Position numbers and translations under genes: made by a program
In this document: positions 1 through 11,808 of the stretch, in pieces
Position numbering within the stretch: the stretch's first letter is position 1
Layout: every line of letters begins with the position of its first letter
The notes under the pieces: generated by a model
The model's input: only the letters and a program-made list of their open reading frames with translations
What the model was told of the DNA's origin: nothing
Database searches by the model: none
NCBI GenBank assembly: GCA_000697355.1
Contig: JNEN01000834.1
Location: 186,001-250,000 of the forward strand
Origin: Syncephalastrum monosporum B8922
Lineage: Eukaryota; Mucoromycota; Mucoromycetes; Mucorales; Syncephalastraceae
DNA length: 64,000 nt
Direction: 5' to 3'

Positions 1-2747
1 AAGGGGGCGATATGGGCGAGCTGTCACCGGGCGACACAGGCGTGGGTGGTAATGCGGCATCTGTATCCTTATTGTCTTTGCCTAATGATTACATAAAGTT
101 AGCTTAGACCAAGTAGGAAGATATTCTTTACCTCCAGATTTCCGTCTGATCCAGGCCATGACTTTGTTCCTACCAGTGTGAGAAGCTTGCTGCGGTTGTT
201 GGTGAGAAGAGTGATCGGAAGGCGCTCCATGGCCACCGATGCTGGGAGAGATATGGGGCTCGCTCGAATCTTGCTCGTTGTTAACAATCCAGTCGTTGGT
301 GGAGCGGACCGTGCCTGCCTTCTTATTGCGATGAATGCTATTGCGGACAGCTGCGACCGCCTTGCGTCCACTTTGCACGCCGAGACTAGTTACAACCGCC
401 TCGGGGACTACCTTTTTGGACGGTTCGCTACTCATATCCTTTTCATACTCTTTTTGCTCTACGAGAGCCTCGAGAGACTCTTGCCGCCGGACATCAGCAT
501 GGATAGATGCACCCTTAGGCCCGTGTTTCGAAGTGGGCGGTGGTCCAACGCGACTGAGACCAGCTGCCACTGGAATACTAGCAGCGTTAGTTGCACCTAC
601 TGTGGCACTCATGCTACCACTCTGCAAATAATCTCGAATTGCTTGACCTTCTTGACGGGGCGGTTCCCGGAGACGGACGCGCAAGCTGGCGATGAACTTG
701 GAGCGCAGTTTGGAGGCAGGAGCGTCGGATGACGTGGGCGTGGAACTGGTCGCGGTCGTGCATGATTCACCAGCGGCACTGCTTGTCGCGCGAGCCTGCT
801 CGGATGACCTGGCCTCAGTCTCATCAGTGTCCATGGCCTCGTCTTTTTTCACGGGTGGTTGTGAGACGGGTTTTCCTGTGAAGAAGCTGAGGAGGCGCTC
901 ACGGCGGGGGGGGTGGTGCCGCGATGGGGATGCCCCTTGTTGCTGTTGATGGCCAGGGCGTGTGTCATGATCCTTCTTGGTGATAAGCGTTGTACGCGTC
1001 TTTCGGGCTCTATCTGACTTGAGCCTTTCTGCTGCGGCCTTGCCAAGCGTAAATCGACGCAGAGCGAGCGCACCATGGACTGTCACGGGGCGGGACGAGC
1101 ATGCAACATTCTCCGACAAGACGGCAACGTTCTCCTTGTTACCAGATGTAGTGATGGCTGCAGCTGCAGCTGCAGCCGCAGCAGGAGCGAGGACATTGCT
1201 CTTATTTTTATCATGGCTGACATTGTTGGCGTCGTCATCCCCTCGCAGACGGAGGTTGGGCCACACGATCTTGCGGTAGCTTGGTATGAAAGACTGCTCG
1301 GCGGCGGTGGCGGCTTCTACTTCCAGCTCACTATCGGATTTCTTGAATAGATACTGATATGGCTCAAGCCAGGGGTGGGTTTGGATGTTTTCGAGCGAGC
1401 AGCGCTTGGCGGGGTCTGCAACAAGCATTTGTCGCAGGAGGTCGCGTGCATCCGGACTGATATGTTTGGGAAAGGCAGGTGGCGTGGACAAGATGTAGCG
1501 ATACAACAGGTTGATATTGTTTCCATCTGGATTACTGGGATCATCATCAAAAGGCAAGTAGCCACACAGCATTGCATACAGAATGACGCCACAGGACCAT
1601 ATATCAACGGCGGAGCCAGCATACAGGCCATCGTTGACGACAAGCTCGGGGGCTGCATAGCAGGGAGATCCGCAGGAGGTAGCCATAAGATCGTCCTCCT
1701 TGGAGCTGAACTGGTTGGCAAAACCAAAGTCGGTCACAATAATATTTCTGTTTCGATCAAGAAGGAGGTTTTCCTACAAGCAGCTGATCCCATCTCAGTG
1801 AAAACTCGTCCTGACTAGCCATTCTTTTTTTCTTGTTGAAGCAAATTGGTGGGCAATTCAACGTCTTACCAGTTTCAAATCTCGGTGGACAACCTTCTTT
1901 CTATGCATGTACTGGACACTGCTCACCAATTGGGCGAAGAGGCGGCGGGCATCTTTTTCCTTCAGTGATCGATGTGCCAGAATGTACTCGAAAAGCTCAC
2001 CACCTGCAATAAACAAATCGAAGAAAATTGGTTCCATTTGTATGTGAGCGAAACGGTTACCCCTCGTCGAAGGCGTGGCGCCCACATGTTCCTAAATTTG
2101 TTCATTTTCCTATTCTACTTACCTGAAGCATACTCCAGAATGATTCCAATGTATTTCTCGGTCTCGACGACATTAAAAAGTTTGACAATGTTAGGGTGTT
2201 TCAACGTCTAACGATGCAATTTACGCATATGTGAGCAACGAGATCGATGAGATGCCTCGAATGAAAAATAGGGGGTGTGGGAGATTAAAGTTACCTTCAA
2301 TGCGTGTATTTCGCGTTCAACTTTGCTAAGACGCGACGCCGAAAATCCGACGGTTTCTTTTCGAATCAGTTTGATAGCGAACTGGAGCCGGTAAGATTAG
2401 TTGTGTTGCCAATCCACATGGTTGGTTGTCTTTCTCTCTCTCTCTCTGTGCCTTTTTTTTTTTTTTTTAAAAAAAAAGACAAGAACTTGTATTACCTCTT
2501 GACCGGTCTCGATGTGGATACCCAGCTTAACTTTGCCAAATTCACCTTCACCTAATGTTTGCAACAGCAAATATGGTCCGAGCCTTATTTGTCGCTTGTA
2601 GCCGCGCCTTCCCTGGGGTTGACGGCGATACATGGTAAAAGAATCTAGTTTAGGTGCCGGTGTGGATGTCGTTGACGTAGGCTCCCAGGCACTAGTCATT
2701 GTCGTAGCTGCTGCCGTATCTATAGTGTCGCTTGGATTGGTAGACAT
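1..2747 (-). CDS. KIN4/ppk1-type serine/threonine protein kinase, C-terminus cut by window edge
   Basis: Protein kinase of the fungal KIN4-like group, AMPK-related kinases that in yeast act in the spindle-position checkpoint. Start chosen at 2747; short N-terminal tail, then glycine loop [17 protein letters not shown] (ATP lysine), VHRDLKLENLLLD catalytic loop, TDFGFA, and the activation segment [11 protein letters not shown]. The kinase domain is split over four exons (about 2747-2498, 2400-2305, 2210-2125, 2000-1870) and the rest lies in 1770-132. A long low-complexity tail with poly-Ala and Gln stretches follows. The apparent stop at 82-84 is best read as the end of an intron (131 to 82, donor GTAAAG, branch CTAAC, acceptor TTAG). 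After splicing the frame stays open to base 1, ending in Pro/Ser-rich sequence, so the gene is 3'-partial. Kinase identity is secure; the KIN4 subgroup is inferred from the LENLLLD and CYAAPELVV motifs. Confidence 0.85.
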
Positions 2748-3803
2748 GATGATAGAGAAAAAGAGAAGAGAAGAGAAAAGATAAGCTAGAGAATGGGGGC
2801 TTTTGTAGTATGCGAGCTGCAGGTTAAAAGGGACCAAAAAGAATGAAAAATAACCAAGAGAGGCAAGACTATCTAAGATGCACGTACGTAGGTGTGAAAA
2901 CGTAGAGAGGATGCGACATAGGTTATGCGATCGATGTACTGCTATTTTTTTGTCCCGTGCTCTTAGGAGATTGGGCTTGACGAACGCGTTTGTGTTGCTT
3001 TTTTTTTTTATTTCGGGGAGGAGGGGATGAGGAGATGAAGGCAATCGACAAGAACGAAACAAATGGCAAGGGAGGAGAGTAGGAGGTTTAATCAGGTTGA
3101 TCTCGCGTACCTTACTTGTCTCTGGCTAGCTTTTATTCTTGGGTGTTAGCACACCCACACATCTTGGGGGATAAGAAAGACACGCGGGCCATCCCTTTAC
3201 GCTCCCGCTGTCATGCTGTTTCATCCTGGTGCTAGCGTTCTCATTTAAAAATTAATGCACTTTCTTCTCCTGCCGCCACTTTAGAGAGACCGGTCCCCTA
3301 TAAATGGGAAAAAAAAGGGCAAAGGGTCTTTTGACAGTTGTCCTTTTTTGTTCAAATCTTCCTAAATATTTGACGCTGATGTTGTAATCAAATGAGAAGG
3401 CGTTAAAGATATATCTTATCCACCGTTGTCCTCCTGTACAGAGCGGGTGAATACTAAAGTTAAGTGATGAGACGCAGCCGATCGACATTGGTACGTTTTT
3501 ATTTTTCCACGTTTTTTATATAAACAAATCGGTCTACTCAGGGTCCACTCAAACACATAACTGCCCGTTACGCCCATGGAACATTCCGCACCTAAGGTAC
3601 TAATGGCTACTATAGAAGCTGCGCGATCTTTTCTTAAAATATGTGCTACGCCAGGGTTCCAATTACCCCGCATTGCATAGACATGTCACGGATCAGTTCA
3701 AACGGAAGTAATAAAAAATTGTATTATCCTTCGATAAGAAAAAGAGAGAGAGGAAGACTAGAATAAGGATGGTATACATTGCTATGAAGCAACAATAAGA
3801 ATG
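2748..3803. other. intergenic, upstream of the KIN4-like gene
   Basis: About 1 kb between the kinase start and the end of the GH72 gene, both on the minus strand. It should hold the kinase promoter and leader and the GH72 terminator. AT-rich with homopolymer runs (T run near 3000). Short open frames around 3252-3673 have no recognisable motif and I do not support them as genes. Confidence 0.5.
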
Positions 3804-5441
3804 CTAATTTTGGGGGAACAGCAATGCACTCGCAAGGAGCGCTACGCCGAGACCAACAGCGCTCGGCAAAGATGTCATGCTAGCCTGAGATTTGCCTTTC
3901 TGGCCACTGCTATCTCCCGACGACGAACCGTCCATGCTGGCCTGAATATCAGCACAAGTACCAAGATCATTACGTTGAGGAGAGACGGTTGATGCATAGC
4001 CGTCAAAGTCGCATTTGCCATCCTTGTTCTTCTCCATGTAGAGGTGGTAGAGCCAGCTGAGCTTCTCGGTGGGACTGCAGAAAGAGAAGGCACCATAGGT
4101 ACCATTTTCACCGCTGCCACTTATATCGTCGCAAGACACCATACCGCACAGCATATCGATTTGGTTACCGAGGGCACTCGAAGACGACGATCCACCCGTC
4201 GTGTCGCTGTTCATGACCTTGTCTGACGCGACACACCCGAGGTTCTCTTGCATGCAGCGGCAGGCACCGTCAGAAGGCGTGGGCGGCAACTTGGTCGAAG
4301 CCTTCCAATTCTCGCTCATTTGCGGGCACGAAGGGGCCTGGCGCACGTCGGTATAGGCATCCATGCTCACACCCTGGGGATTAACCTTGGACAGAGCCTT
4401 TTGGAGGTTGTCATAATCGGAAAGAAGCTCGGCCTGGCCGTTGGCGAGCTTGACCAGACCATAGTTGTTGTTCTCTTGGGTAAACTCGTACACAACACCA
4501 CCGGACCACACGCTGGTCATGTCTGCGCCATATATGGATGCAACTTCGGAGAAAGGACGCGGGTTGACGAGGTTGCAGCCATACTCGGACAGGAACACGG
4601 GCTTGCTGAAAGTAGAGAACTCCTTGGTACGGTCGGAGTAACCCGATTTCTCAAACGTAGAATCACCACACCATTCGTACATGTTGACGCCGAAAAAGTC
4701 AGCCTGCTCGTCCTCGTCTTCACCGCACACAAAGTAATCCTTGATGGCATCACGAATATATTCATCATCATTGCTCGCATAGCCTACGGGGATGTACCGT
4801 TGCGTGTTGGCCTTGAGGAACTTTTTGACGTCGCGGATAGCAGCCTTGACATACGCCGACGCTTGAGTGTTGGTTTTGTCGTTGGTTACTTCGTTACCAG
4901 CAATAAAGGCAAACATGTTGTCATAGTTTTTGAATGCATCGACTGTCTTGCGGTAAGCATCATACAAGCGGGTGTCGTACTCGGGCGACTTGCGGTTGAC
5001 GGAGAACTTGGGGGTAGCAATATCCAAAAGAACATAGAGACCTGCGTCTGCGAATGATTTCATGCAAGCGTCGTGGTTCTTGCTGGGATCGACTTCATAC
5101 ACACGGACCACATTGAGACCCAGCTTTTGCATGAGGGCAGCATCACGGGCACAGGCAGTGGAGTCCGCGAGCGGATCAGCGATAGTACTCATCATCGTCG
5201 TATTGGCATTGCCGTCTCTAGGCTGGTATGCGACTCTGTATATGATGGAGCGAGAAATGTGTTACTTCATCTGAACGCTCTTCTTATTTCCTCTTTTGGA
5301 CTGATTCACTCACCCTTTGATAAAGAACTGATCCTTTGTAACAGAGTCGAACATCTTGTTGCCTTTGATGACGATTGGGTTCAGAGCATGTGCGGTGGCA
5401 CATAGCAAAAGCAATACGGCCAAGGCGCATGGACGTAGCAT
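3804..5441 (-). CDS. 1,3-beta-glucanosyltransferase, GH72 with X8 domain, GPI-anchored (GAS/GEL/PHR family)
   Basis: Cell-surface enzyme that cleaves and re-joins beta-1,3-glucan chains in the wall. Start at 5441 gives a signal peptide (MLRPCALAVLLLLCATAHA). One intron (5236-5313, GTGAGT...ACAG) joins FFIKG to VAYQPR. GH72 catalytic residues are visible as the acid/base Glu in AGNEVTND and the nucleophile Glu in FLSEYGCN. A Cys-rich X8/CBM43-like module follows (CRCMQENLGC, CGMVSCDD, FCSPTEKLSW), then a Ser/Gly-rich linker and a hydrophobic C-terminus (LGVALLASALLF) suited to GPI attachment. Domain order matches the GAS1/GAS2 subfamily that carries the Cys-rich module. Complete gene. Confidence 0.94.
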
Positions 5442-5962
5442 GGTATTGAAAGGGAAGAAAAGAAAAGGAAGGAAAACGAAGCTTGATGAAGAGCAAGATG
5501 AAAATACAGGGCCTTTTATTGTGATCTAGCGCTAGGATAAGCGGGAAGGGGGCGTTCCTCGGTCTTGGTGGCAATCTATCCATGTCTTTATTCTCATGGC
5601 ATGGCATGGACACGCAAGGAATGCGATCTTAATGATTTTATGATTTTCTATCACCGACTTCCTACAGTCGGATCCGCCCCTGCGTTTTGTGCGTGTAGCA
5701 AGTGAGAAGTAAGTTCAGGCACACGCACTCTCACACGCGTGCGTCGTTTATTGTGATAACTTTGGCAGCAGAATCGCACTTCACACTCACTTTCTGGCTT
5801 GTGACAATCTCAACGATTCAAGCGACTCTAATTCCAATGACGTTATGTCATGAACTCTACTTTAAGCTTCAGTGAACATTCACCTAATCCATCTGCATCC
5901 TGCAAGTGTTTGAGCAGCCGTTTGTTCATGCTGCACTAGGAAAAACACATAAAATACAGAGA
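5442..5962. other. GH72 promoter region
   Basis: Noncoding stretch upstream of the GH72 start. On the minus strand the 60-80 bases before the ATG are pyrimidine-rich, as before other genes here. A C/A-rich stretch with repeated CACAC/CACGC lies near 5720-5740. No gene seen. Confidence 0.5.
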
Positions 5963-6115
5963 TTACCAGAAGCGGTGGGGCCACTGTATTGGTACTGTGT
6001 CCAGATATTCTTCATTGTATGGGCGTATGAGCTGGAACTCTCGAAGGAGATCCATGAAACTGGTGTAAGCGACACCCAGGAGAGTGAACAAAAAAGCCGT
6101 TCTACCGAACGTCAT
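5963..6115 (-). CDS. possible 50-residue single-pass membrane protein
   Basis: Single-exon frame, too short for standard ORF cut-offs. It begins MTFGRTAFLF, has one hydrophobic segment (residues about 6-20), then an acidic/amphipathic region (DLLREFQLIRPYNEEYLD) ending TVPIQWPHRFW. The layout, an N-terminal anchor plus a short soluble tail rich in Trp, Tyr and Pro, resembles small mitochondrial inner-membrane subunits or assembly factors, but I cannot name a family. A GTAATC near the stop could be a donor giving a slightly different end. Real coding status is uncertain; residue composition is the main argument. Confidence 0.45.
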   Translation of the reverse strand: MTFGRTAFLFTLLGVAYTSFMDLLREFQLIRPYNEEYLDTVPIQWPHRFW

Positions 6116-7988
6116 TGTGTTCTTACTATAGCTGGCTTTGACTCATCGACTATGAGTAGAGACTCGACTTTTGTGCTATCTCATTCGGTTGAGAACACGT
6201 AAGCTACTCTGAGCTCCAAACCGGTCGCATACATCTTGTCGTCTTAGGAAAATAGTTACGCCAGATCATTAGCCTGTACCTCTGGCAGTACGAGCTTAAC
6301 ACTTGAAGCAAATAGCTATAGTAGAAAAGTGTTCTACGCTATCGCGTGCCGATTAGTTTCCGGCGCAAAACGTGCATGGAGTTTTTTTGTGTTGGCTTTG
6401 ATATTATATCTACAACACATCTCGAAAGTGCGGTCTAAGCACAGAGAGACCATTAATCGAGGTGAGCCATGTATCTTATGTAGAAACCGTATGAGGAAGA
6501 GTCAAAAGCAGCAATACCAAGATTATACAAAACCGGCGTACTTGAGCGATGGTGGTTTAGCTAGGCATATTCATTCCCACAAACTATGGACGCGGCCAAT
6601 GATGTTTTTTACCGGACTTAAATGCTCCGCATACATAGACTTTGCCTAGAATGAAGAGAGTGTAGTAGGAAGCCATAGTAGTATGATCATTTGCACTCAT
6701 AGCCGTTTAAACCAACAGGAACGTTGCCGAAAGTCATTCAAGGTGTGACATGGATTTCAATTAAGCGCCTCTATGTCCCAATCGTTAAATTAAAAAAACT
6801 GCTTACATTCAAAAATAACTTTAATAGGCCGTGCATACTAAATGCCAGTCATTATAATCCTGTACAGCCAGCCATCTTGTTTACATGTACCTACATGAAT
6901 GGTTTCAACTGTTCTTGTTATTATACTCAAATGGATGTCATGTTGCCAAAGTAGTTATAGATCACTATTTGGCGGGTTCGTTTAATTTATCTATATGCAG
7001 CTCATTGGTATCCTAATACTTTTGTTCATATCTATGCCTTGCATATCAAAATAATTTCAGCGCAAGGTGTAAGTCATGATATCTAAAATGCATATACATG
7101 ACATCTTGCATTTTTTCTCATCTTGATCTACCGCTTGAAGTATTGTGACAAAAGGGTGACTCTCAGTGATAAACGGACGGACTCGCTCCAGGTTGCCTGG
7201 TATCGCTGTAGAAGAAATGAAGGAACAGGGACACAGAAACAAGGAAAAAAGTTGGAGATAGATGATGATGTAAAAGTACTGACCACTTGTGGCCTAAGCG
7301 TAGTAGTGAATCTTCCAACGTTTAAATCTGCCAAAGTGATATAGCGAAATGTACTATCAATAATTTGCGCACGCATACGTACGCCAAAGACTACCACCTA
7401 CGTATGAGTATGCATATTTCGAATATTGCGTACTCATGAAGACATGTAAAATGAATAAATGATCTAGCCGCTTCTAAAAGGAAGCATGTATACTGTATAG
7501 CCTTCTAGCACAAGTCTCAGAGATGTTCTACTTCTCTTATACAGGATGATTGTAGGGCCCCTTGGCGGGCCAGTTCTTCTAGACAAGTCTGAGATCATGA
7601 AAGAGAGGATTTATTTTCCAGCTTTGCTTTTTTTGGCGGATGGCAATAAACTGGATGTCTTCATGTAATACATCGGCTGGCTCTTCCCATATCGCGTGGG
7701 GTGATACCAACCGAGCGAACATGCGCACGGGCGAGACAGGTTGCACATAACATCTTCATTTCCCACCTCTTGTCCGAGACGATTGGCTCACCGACATTGT
7801 GGTATGAACTCAGACAAGGATTTAGCATCTTGTGCCTCCCAACAAAGCTGGGCTACTTAAAAAAAGACCGCAAAAAGAATGGATCGTTTGGATTGCCTTG
7901 TTTTATTTTTTCTTCTTTATTTCTTTCTTCCCTACCTCAAATATCGCGTCCTATCCTTCGTTCCTTTCTTATTTAATATCGAATCATC
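6116..7988. other. gene-poor AT-rich stretch
   Basis: Almost 1.9 kb without a supportable gene. A plus-strand frame at 6329-6649 holds a CILC pair and a later GGLARHIHSH, recalling a degenerate C2H2 finger, but it lacks other support. A minus-strand frame at 7128-7397 contains splice-like GTCAGT...CTACAG, also unrecognised. The last about 70 bases (7910-7985) are pyrimidine-rich and form the probable leader of the next gene. Confidence 0.4.
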
Positions 7989-8764
7989 ATGGCATTCACG
8001 AAGGGTGAGTATGCCGCGACCTTCTTGACTTTTGTCGCCCTCCTCCTCGAGATTTTCGTTCTCGTCAGCGGCACGGCCAACAAACCTGTCCTGCGCGATC
8101 TCTACTTTGCTCGCCTGGAGTACCAGGGCAAATTCACCAACATGGGCCTCTGGTATGTGCAATAGATACCATGTAAAATAGTTCCTGGCTTAAGCAGATC
8201 CGATTGACACTACCTGTATATTACTAAAGGGGAAGCTGCTACGGCTCCAATGGCCAGTTCGATCAATGCAGTGTTCCTAGTGCTCCCTTCAAGTGGCGTA
8301 AGTGATTAATGAAGCCCAAGAAATAGAAAAGTATGCCGGTCGTATTAACAGAAAACCTTTCAACAACTATAGCCGATGCTGAAGGTGTGGATATTAAAGT
8401 GAACGTCGACCTTCCCAACTCGATCTACCTTGCCATCCTTATTCTCTACTGGATCGCCTTCCTTGCTTCAGCCCTCGCCATGCAGGTCACCGTTTTCACC
8501 TATTTCAAGCGTCTTCCCAGCTTTTTCGCTGCTGTCTCGTCTTTGATGGCCACGGGTGCGCTTTTCATCATCTGGATTATCGTTGTGGTTGCGGCTGCCA
8601 AGTTCAAGTCTGCTGCTGAGGCAGTAGGCGCTCAAGGCTCGATGGGCAACAGCTGCTGGATGGTCTTGGGTGCCATGATTGCCTCGTTTTTGGCGACCGC
8701 GTTCTATAGCTTCATTTGCGTCTGCCGCCGCAACAAGACCACCCAGGATACGTTCAAGTATTAA
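7989..8764 (+). CDS. SUR7/PalI-like four-helix membrane protein with claudin-type motif
   Basis: Three exons: 7989-8152, 8230-8297, 8373-8764. The product has an N-terminal helix (TFLTFVALLLEIFVLVSG), an extracellular loop with GLW...C.........C (GLWGSCYGSNGQFDQC), then three more helices (YLAILILYWIAFLASALAM, MATGALFIIWIIVVVAAA, WMVLGAMIASFLATAFYSF) and a short basic tail. The loop motif is the W-x-C-x-C signature of the SUR7/PalI/claudin-like superfamily: plasma-membrane proteins of eisosomes (SUR7) or pH sensing (PalI). Which branch it belongs to cannot be told from the sequence. Length (about 207 residues) fits the family. Confidence 0.75.
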
Positions 8765-9734
8765 AGAGCAAAACACAATGCATCTTTGAGCATGCTTGAA
8801 TCTGTATATAACCTCTCACGCGCGCACTTCACCCACTCTTTCCTTATCTCATCCTTTCGACCTCCTCCTACCCTTTCTAATCATCTTACTATTACACTTA
8901 CCGAATATTCCACTTTTTTGTTATTCATTACAGTAGTACTACCCACTAGTTTATTTTTGCGTGAGCATGAAGCGTGCAAATCCCACGGAGGTCGCTTATG
9001 GGTTGACAAGGATCAATGGCTAGCTAAAATAGGCAAGTGACGGCGTGTATCCCATCTTTGCGCAACACTGCGAGTGCGGGGTTGAGCGGTGCGCGCTTGA
9101 CGGCCGCGGGGTACAGACAGCTGAGTTGATACGGCACATACTTTTTCTTTTCGTTCTCTTCCTGTCGCAATCGCCACCTCGGAGAAGATCCCTAACGCGA
9201 TCTGCAAAGGAGATCACTACTTTTTGATCTCCATACAGACACTCTGCATCAAAGCGCGTATCACTTCTACTGAAATCCAAGAGGCTTTCGCATATCTCCT
9301 CCTTATAATTTTACAGATGCGACCACAAGAAAAAAAAAAAAAAAGGAAGTAGCCTTCCGTCGCGTTACCCTGCCTAACGCAACCACAATGGTTCACTGTA
9401 ATGATACTACAGGATAACCATTAGCATTTTAGTCCTCAGCCTTTACCTATCTCCACATATAATGACATGACATACATACATCATTGCGCCCATATTACTC
9501 GATCTATCATACGTTGAAACTTATTGGTTACAGGCATATATCGCGCTTGCACATGTCAGGCGGGTCTGAGGCAGGCGATATGAGGCATACTCAGATACAA
9601 ACTGTGCTTCCCAAGAGAACAGTGAACAAACACTTACATTTCATTAGGTTTTATTTATTTTTAGTGCTTTCATTATGAAATGGGAGCCCTCATGCCCAGC
9701 AAAATTTTTTATCTCCTCTAAGAAATGAGCCGCC
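8765..9734. other. intergenic between convergent genes
   Basis: Holds the 3' ends of the SUR7-like and phenylalanine hydroxylase genes. An unusually GC-rich patch (about 9040-9250) carries a short perfect inverted repeat, GATCTCC...GGAGATC, at about 9190-9232 and overlapping open frames on both strands (9013-9280) that match nothing I know. A poly-A run lies at 9329-9343. No gene called. Confidence 0.45.
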
Positions 9735-11348
9735 TCAGAGCGTTTCAAGGACGGTTGTCAGTGTCTTCATGTCATCACGTATGGTTTTTGCGAAACGAAC
9801 CACCTTCTCCTGTTGTGATTGATATAAAGCTCTTTTTAGCGCCCATGTGATAAGAAGCACAAATTCCATGATGATTACCTTGGTGTCCAGAACCTCTATA
9901 CTTTGCGTGTACGCATTATAACGCACTGAAAAGGGACGGTCTGTCTTGGCTGCAAAGTCTCGCACTTTTTCTTGTGCATCCTTGAATGACTCTGCGATGA
10001 AATAGGTCTATGCATAATGACATGAGTACCAAAATCACCTATAAAAAATACCATGGGCTTACGGGCTGGAATTCGGTGACGGGGTATTGTTGAACAGAAG
10101 TTTTGGCCGGGTCGAACGGCAGTTTTTCTGGCTTGTCTGACAACGCGTACTCGAGCTCACCAAAGGAGCTCAGCAGACCGGCACCGTAGGCTTTGATCTC
10201 TCCATCTTGTCGACATACACCGAACTCGACTGTGAACCAAAAGATCGTGGCCAGACGTTTGATATCTTCGTCAGAGGCACCTAGTGAGGCAAGACCGATT
10301 TCTTGGCAGAAGTCGGCAAAATCAGGGTCGGCAAACTGCACAGAAAATGGCGTCTATAAGTCTCAAGGCACCAGTTTGACTTTTTCCTTGACATCAACTT
10401 ACAAGAGGAGCATGACCCAACAACTCGTGACACACATCTGGCTCAGGTGTGAAGAGAGGCTTTGAGCCGTGGCGAATGTACTGTGTAGAGTGGAAGACGC
10501 GGAAGGCCAATGCGTTCAAAAAGTCACGTGGACTGAGGAGACCCATGACAGGACGAATGGTGAAGCCAGTGCAGTCCTTGAGGAAACGCGACACCTGTTC
10601 CAGCTGTGGAATATTCGAGTCGCTGTAACCACAGTTTTGCTCCAGCAAAGGGAACACGTACTGATGCTCACGGCACGCATGGGTCTTGTAGAGTTTGGTC
10701 AGCTCGCGATACACTGTGCCCCAGCATTCGATTTCCGCGGGTGTGTAGTCGACATGCGGGATCTGTTGACCAGTGCGGTAGACCTTGGCCTTGGCCGTGA
10801 TTTCAGCACGTCGCTTACGGTAGACTGGATCATGCGCACCGGGGTGGTCCGAGCTGAGCTCCTCACCCATGGCAAGGACCTTGTCCGCAAACGTATCGAG
10901 ATCCGTCATCTTGCGAGGGAACCATGGCACGCTGTCTATTGTTTTTTTACCAAGCAGGCGTGAGAAATTTTTGTTTCCCACGGTTGACCAAGCCAGCCAA
11001 CGTACCAGGAAGACCGTCAGCGCCCATAACACGGACGTCGGCCGTGTGCTTCTGAAGACCTTGGACCACTTTATGAACCTGCTCTGCATCCTTGGCGTTC
11101 AGATCCACGAAGAAATCGTAATCCCATTCGGCGGTGCGGCTAGGGCGTCTGTTGGATGAAGAAAGAGAAGGATTCTGTTAGCTGTCATGTTCGTTGACCG
11201 AGTGCATTAATGACACTTGCGATTCGATGCGGGTCAACGAGACCTCCATGGCCTTGATACAAGCCAAACAATCCTCCAGTGCACCGACCTTGTCGGTAAT
11301 AGAGAAGCAAAGAGTCGTCTTCAAAGGGTTCTTATCAGTGGGAGACAT
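9735..11348 (-). CDS. phenylalanine 4-hydroxylase (pterin-dependent aromatic amino acid hydroxylase)
   Basis: Converts phenylalanine to tyrosine with tetrahydrobiopterin, O2 and non-haem iron. N-terminal ACT regulatory domain ([14 protein letters not shown], then LTRIESRPSR), linker VPWFPRKM, and catalytic domain with [15 protein letters not shown] (two iron His) and the iron Glu in [25 protein letters not shown] lines the active site. A C-terminal helix follows the catalytic core. Introns include 11149-11220, which begins GC rather than GT, and 10936-11005 (GTACGT...ATAG). About 450 residues, the normal length. The family is known from animals, some bacteria and early-diverging fungi but is absent from most Dikarya, so it is informative about the host. 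Confidence 0.93.
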
Positions 11349-11808
11349 GAGGATGGCTGTTTGTTTTTCTGATGGCTAGAAGTGATAGATGCAAATCGAC
11401 CCATTCCCCGTATTTAGAGCCTTTTTAAAAGGGTGCAGAGTGATGTCGGGCTTTCCCACGGCCACATGCATAATAGAACAATCAACAAACCAAACTGGAA
11501 CAAAAACACTCGACTCTAATCTGATCTTGTCGTCTTTACACGCTTATCTGAAAGTGTCCGCCGAAAAGGTAATTGATTGCTCCATGCATGACATCGTGGT
11601 CAGTAGCATTTTCCCACCTGACCTTATGCACTACCAAAACAGACAAGATGACTAGACAGGTAAACGTATGTATGCGCTTTGACAGTAAAGAAGAAGAATA
11701 AGGAACAAATAACGGTCAGGCTGGGGTAGACTATATAGGAAGAGGGGTTAGAGTGAAAGTAACGGTTCGAAACGGAAAAGGGAAGGCGTGGTTGCGGTTT
11801 GGTAGACA
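11349..11808. other. phenylalanine hydroxylase promoter and CDC50 3' end
   Basis: About 460 bases between two minus-strand genes. It contains the leader of the hydroxylase gene and the untranslated 3' end of CDC50. No motif or extra gene recognised. Confidence 0.5.

Noticed and set aside
4248..5057. 269-codon open frame antisense to the GH72 gene
   Set aside because: Shadow of the GH72 coding strand, where catalytic motifs and the signal peptide are all present.
9013..9280. Overlapping open frames on both strands in a GC-rich patch, considered as a small gene or structured RNA
   Set aside because: No recognisable protein motif and no match to tRNA, 5S, U2 or U6 patterns; only a short hairpin is visible.
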